From the NCBI RefSeq assembly GCF_007671685.1, contig NZ_VCNL01000007.1, positions 43,794 through 107,793 of the forward strand: 64,000 nt of DNA. The letters run 5' to 3'. Below are positions 61,701 through 64,000 of the stretch, one piece after another (within the stretch, counting starts at the first letter, position 1; each line of letters begins with the position of its first letter). The position numbers were made by a program, and so were the translations under genes. Below the pieces are notes generated by a model. That model was not told the DNA's origin. It saw only the letters and a list, made by a program, of their open reading frames with translations, and did not search any database. The stretch is from Halorubrum salsamenti. Lineage in GTDB: Archaea > Halobacteriota > Halobacteria > Halobacteriales > Haloferacaceae.

Positions 61701-63922
61701 ATGTCGTACGTGTAGGTCGGGTTCGAACCGTCCTCGTTGGTCGAGAGACCGACCGTGACGTTGTCGGGGTTCGTGTCGCTGTAGCTGTACTGGAGATCGA
61801 ACTCGCTGTCACTCATCAGATTGAGCTGCGAGGTTGGCGAGTCGATCGTCAGGTCAAGCGCCGACGTGTCGACGTCGACCGTGTCGTTGTTGAGTCCGGG
61901 CTCGGCAACCGCGTTGCCGGCCACATCATTCGCAGCCGAGAGATTGGCGCTGAACGACTCTTCGAACTTCTGGTTGAAGGTGTAGCTCGCGCTGTACTCG
62001 TCGGCGTTCTCCGTCGCGCTGAAGTCGCCCGAGTTCAGCGTCGCAACCGTCTGGTCAGACGAGTTATTGAGGTTGACCGCAATCGAGTTGGCGTCAAGTG
62101 CCTCGTTGGCCGAAAGGGTTACCGTGACCGTCTTGTCGCCATCGAAGTTTGCGCTGAACGTATCGATGTTCGGAGCAGCTGTGTCGAGCTGGACGGTATC
62201 GGAGCCTGTGTTCTCGTTTCCGGCAGTGTCAGCAGCAGTCACCGTCAGCGAGACGGATGTATCCTGACCGCTGTCTGTATTGGAGACGTCGAAAGTCGCG
62301 CTGTAGACGTCGGTCGAACCCTGCTGCGTGAGTTCGAGGTTCTGACCGCCACCGAGGGCAGACGCATCAACAGCGACAGAATCGACGCCATTCCCGTCTG
62401 TGACCGTCGCAGACACGTTGACCGTGTCTCCGTTAGTCACGATATCGTCGGCGTTGAGTTCCGTCACGTCGACGTTCGAGACAACGGGCTCGACTGTGTC
62501 GACAATCAGCGATCCATCGGACGGGATTCCCTGAGTGCCACCATTACTGGCTGCGTCAGTTGCACTAACAGTAACGGATTGGTCACCATCCGTTGCCGTG
62601 CCGCTGGATCCGACCGTGAACGTACCCGTGTATGTCGTGCCGGAATCGTGGCTGAGATCGACAGTACCTGCACCGAAGCTACTCGCGTCAGCCGTCACAG
62701 TGTCGACCGTGTTGTCATCGGTGACATCCGCAGTGACGGTAACGGTATCATCGTTCGTCACGATGCCATCATTCTCCGAGATGGTCACCGTGTCAACTGT
62801 CGGCGCCGTCGTATCGATCGTGTAAGTAGCGCTTGAGCTGTCAGTATTGCCCGCGTCATCAGTAGCCGTTGCGGTCACCGTGTAGGTTCCCTGGCTCGAG
62901 ATACTGCTGGTGTACGACCACGTTCCAGAATCGTACGAGGCTGCGACCTGCGTGGCAACGCTCGTGAACGAACTACCGTTCCACGTGTTACTATTCCCGT
63001 CAGTGATCGTCAGATCGACCGATGAGACCGAGTTATCGTCCGAAGCCTCCCCCGAGATCGTGTTCTGGGATTGAACTTCAGCGTTGTTGCTCGGGCTGTC
63101 GATCGAAACGGACAGCGAGTTCGTGTCGACAGTTATCGTTCCAGTAGACTGGACATCCTGAGAGCCACCATTATTGGCTACGTCAGTCGCACTGACCGAA
63201 ACAGATTGTGCATCGTCGGTAGTGCTTGCACCATCAACGGTAATTGTCTTCGTGTAGATACCGTCGCCACTCTGAGCGTCGTCGCCAGAGCCATCATCAA
63301 CGAGGTTGACGGTACCTGCACCGAACCCACTCGCGTCAGCCGAGACAGTATCGATCGTCCCGGCGTCGGAGACGTCCGCCGTAATCGTCACCGAATCGCC
63401 ATCAGTCACAATTCCGTTGGTGTCCGTCTTATCGCTAATCTGAACGTTTGAGACAGATGGCGCTGTCGTATCGACGAGAGCGAAATTGTCGGTCGTAGCG
63501 GACGTACCACTGTCGGTATCGCCAATTGTATAATTCAGACCAGTAGACTCGGATGTTTCGTCCGAGGTGTCGTGAGTCAGGGTCACGTCAACCGTCGCGG
63601 TGTTTGCCTGGGTGTCATCGCCATCGTCGCTAATGGCGAAGGAAATCACACCATCACTTACGGAGGCTTCCGTGCTTTTGCTGACATCAGTACCACTGAC
63701 AGCGACGGATGCGTCAGTGACTGTACCGGTGTCGCCTGTGATTTCAACATCCGCTGTACCACCATTAGAACTGACCGTCACGTCTACCGTCGTTGTTTGA
63801 CTAGCGGACGTTTGGCCGATTTCAACGTTATCTGGTTGATTTGCGATAGTAATTCCACTTGCATTTGCTGCGGCACTCCCCGCAAACGCGACGGACCCTC
63901 CGACCATGGAGAGCACCATCAC
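58799..63922 (-). CDS. S-layer-like surface glycoprotein, signal-peptide codons interrupted
   Basis: The 1,707-residue, very acidic Thr/Ser/Asp-rich protein has at least three Ig-like repeats in its first half (TITADVSDAGTIDTVSADAS; VTADVTDDNTVDTVTADASS; VSATVTDGNGVDSVAVDASA, each about 110-120 residues) and further beta domains. It ends in a distinct domain (FVSVPAEFGSLDI, GWNLVGHWQEG, FEPGEAYWVFLEDDEVY). No C-terminal helix or PGF-CTERM is present. The N-terminus MMVLSMVGGSVAFAGSAAANA is only the end of a haloarchaeal surface-glycoprotein signal: frame ALVMVLSM continues upstream four codons to an in-frame TGA, after which insertion-sequence DNA starts. Expression or export as drawn is uncertain. 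Confidence 0.85.
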   Translation of the reverse strand: MMVLSMVGGSVAFAGSAAANASGITIANQPDNVEIGQTSASQTTTVDVTVSSNGGTADVEITGDTGTVTDASVAVSGTDVSKSTEASVSDGVISFAISDDGDDTQANTATVDVTLTHDTSDETSESTGLNYTIGDTDSGTSATTDNFALVDTTAPSVSNVQISDKTDTNGIVTDGDSVTITADVSDAGTIDTVSADASGFGAGTVNLVDDGSGDDAQSGDGIYTKTITVDGASTTDDAQSVSVSATDVANNGGSQDVQSTGTITVDTNSLSVSIDSPSNNAEVQSQNTISGEASDDNSVSSVDLTITDGNSNTWNGSSFTSVATQVAASYDSGTWSYTSSISSQGTYTVTATATDDAGNTDSSSATYTIDTTAPTVDTVTISENDGIVTNDDTVTVTADVTDDNTVDTVTADASSFGAGTVDLSHDSGTTYTGTFTVGSSGTATDGDQSVTVSATDAASNGGTQGIPSDGSLIVDTVEPVVSNVDVTELNADDIVTNGDTVNVSATVTDGNGVDSVAVDASALGGGQNLELTQQGSTDVYSATFDVSNTDSGQDTSVSLTVTAADTAGNENTGSDTVQLDTAAPNIDTFSANFDGDKTVTVTLSANEALDANSIAVNLNNSSDQTVATLNSGDFSATENADEYSASYTFNQKFEESFSANLSAANDVAGNAVAEPGLNNDTVDVDTSALDLTIDSPTSQLNLMSDSEFDLQYSYSDTNPDNVTVGLSTNEDGSNPTYTYDIDDSQYANDNANKTLTIDLSENEESDTSDLAEGKYYVTVEAEDSNTGTASTASAETLIVVDDTEPTIENFEVDDDSSTETNFSADISDTTSGVNESSIVVDVTQDDATQTLSGGDAGVEFADGTLTVDTQNSSLNLSEDPVTVNYTAEDYSGNVAENDDNTFTINTAPPAIDIVDAEAGEDEVTVKFTENVTANDENISKDDFAYTDVSDGDATEIDSVSATTDDDGYTDEVTLTLDEKVGVADLGADEVNVREGSLSDNNDNNVKSTAATTVALEDPDAPGVPNLEVGNVTAQNEGEYNVTVMADTAATANITVKNSSGDVFVEKTNVDLDASSSVTEAFNLTDIENGDVTIEATVNDLGIDRTSEEDVETVQKDNVSATIESVQTDAGTDELVVTFSEDVKNVDGNLDAENLSDYSVSGNDATYTLTVDEPIAPSDIDSESVTVSANTEITDIVGTQADTSAVSLEDGETPSVVAADSSNGSDTVELDFSESVYNGNDEGLSADNVSYMNNSGVSHSIESVEHTAGAVTATVTLDSALTPDDMNSDEIEVTANDSVDKQTTTSEVIEETVDIDDFEVSNATDASERKIQVSFTADEELGTFDVSLSSTDDLRESDEDDAIADGIDLDDFEVEEQDGVYTYTYEHTVPRDGEFSADLTSATAIGGTSADETPDDTTVVDTQDPNVVDAEIVDAGLVEDETSGTAIAVQFDEPVSASDGFEDPGVTLDGDQLTVRDVYTDGSDQGDVYFIVEGHTPTGDAPSLSVTGDSIEERHGLDVNDYVDASSSTTLDTHEFYLANGSNFVSVPAEFGSLDIADSEFSDMSVMTYEDGEWVSYAPDKTDNQDIESMEGGQGYVVNADSDATVDVTVRNEESGDSAQNATPGQQQLQEGWNLVGHWQEGTQPAADDPGGALDSVGGDSTATNVYGQEEDAAGEFDYTTVTEFEPGEAYWVFLEDDEVYTASNYAA

Positions 63923-63945
63923 GAGAGCGTGTCATAGAATCCAAC

Positions 63946-64000
63946 TCATAGCATCTCACAGCCCGGTTCGTTTCCTCGCTCGTAGTTGGTGATTGCAATG
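63946..64000 (-). mobile_element. Transposase C-terminus of an insertion sequence (cut by window edge)
   Basis: The minus-strand frame entering from the right edge reads IAITNYERGNEPGCEML-stop (TGA at 63946-63948). The segment AITNYERG is a characteristic C-terminus of haloarchaeal IS4/IS5-like transposases. Only the last 17 codons are visible. The IS end lies between this stop and about 63930, inside the signal-peptide codons of the S-layer-like gene. Confidence 0.6.

Overview
The window looks like a chromosomal segment of a haloarchaeon, probably Halorubrum-like. Evidence: very high GC with G/C third positions, strongly acidic proteins, leaderless promoters with TATA-type boxes about 25 nt before start codons, and archaeal or haloarchaeal hallmark genes (PurO-type IMP cyclohydrolase, Hel308, KEOPS subunit Cgi121, HalOD1 domain, PGF-CTERM anchor, S-layer-type glycoprotein, DUF424). 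No database search was run; names rest on motifs and domain order read from the translations.

Layout. 1-9 kb is core metabolism: a CNNM/CorC-type membrane protein (cut by the left edge), serA, an FkbM methyltransferase, thrC, upp, several small zinc-ribbon and membrane proteins, and a CobW-type metallochaperone GTPase. 9-16 kb has an ArsA/Get3-type ATPase, the CstA peptide/pyruvate transporter, a run of small haloarchaeal proteins, a 4 x 22-bp tandem repeat, a TrmB-like regulator and purO. 16-24 kb has tRNA-Gln(CTG), cgi121-hel308, hisB, an APC permease overlapping a UspA protein, hisA and a lipoprotein. 24-29 kb is a thiamine-type ABC importer (thiB-thiP-thiQ). 29-39 kb has a fused permease-UspA protein, a class V aminotransferase, DUF424, a TPR protein, pepF, a RimI-type acetyltransferase, a PAS histidine kinase and tRNA-Arg(CCG).

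39.3-44.3 kb looks acquired: a TetR repressor divergent from a COG1361 secreted protein and an MMPL/RND exporter, with lower GC. 44.4-48.3 kb has a PD-(D/E)XK nuclease-like protein, a G-free tract, a MinD-like ATPase with a partner, an M48-like protein lacking HExxH, and a HalOD1 protein.

48.4-51.9 kb holds the most striking signal: a 24-codon ORF ending in a Phe-rich stretch (DAFGFFFA-stop), immediately upstream of pheS-pheT and followed by mutually exclusive hairpins. This is the layout of a bacterial pheM-type attenuator, in an archaeon.

51.9-54 kb is an accessory stretch: a dispersed repeat (second copy at 28.9 kb), four perfect hairpins, IS-like debris, and an orphan siderophore-binding lipoprotein behind two DtxR-type iron boxes. 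54-57.6 kb is housekeeping (M29 and M20 peptidases, a ParB-like HTH protein, tRNA-Lys(TTT)), followed by a duplicated tRNA-Lys 3' end. 57.9-64 kb encodes a small PGF-CTERM protein and a 1,707-residue S-layer-like glycoprotein with no anchor of its own. The glycoprotein's signal-peptide codons are cut by the end of an insertion sequence at the right edge.
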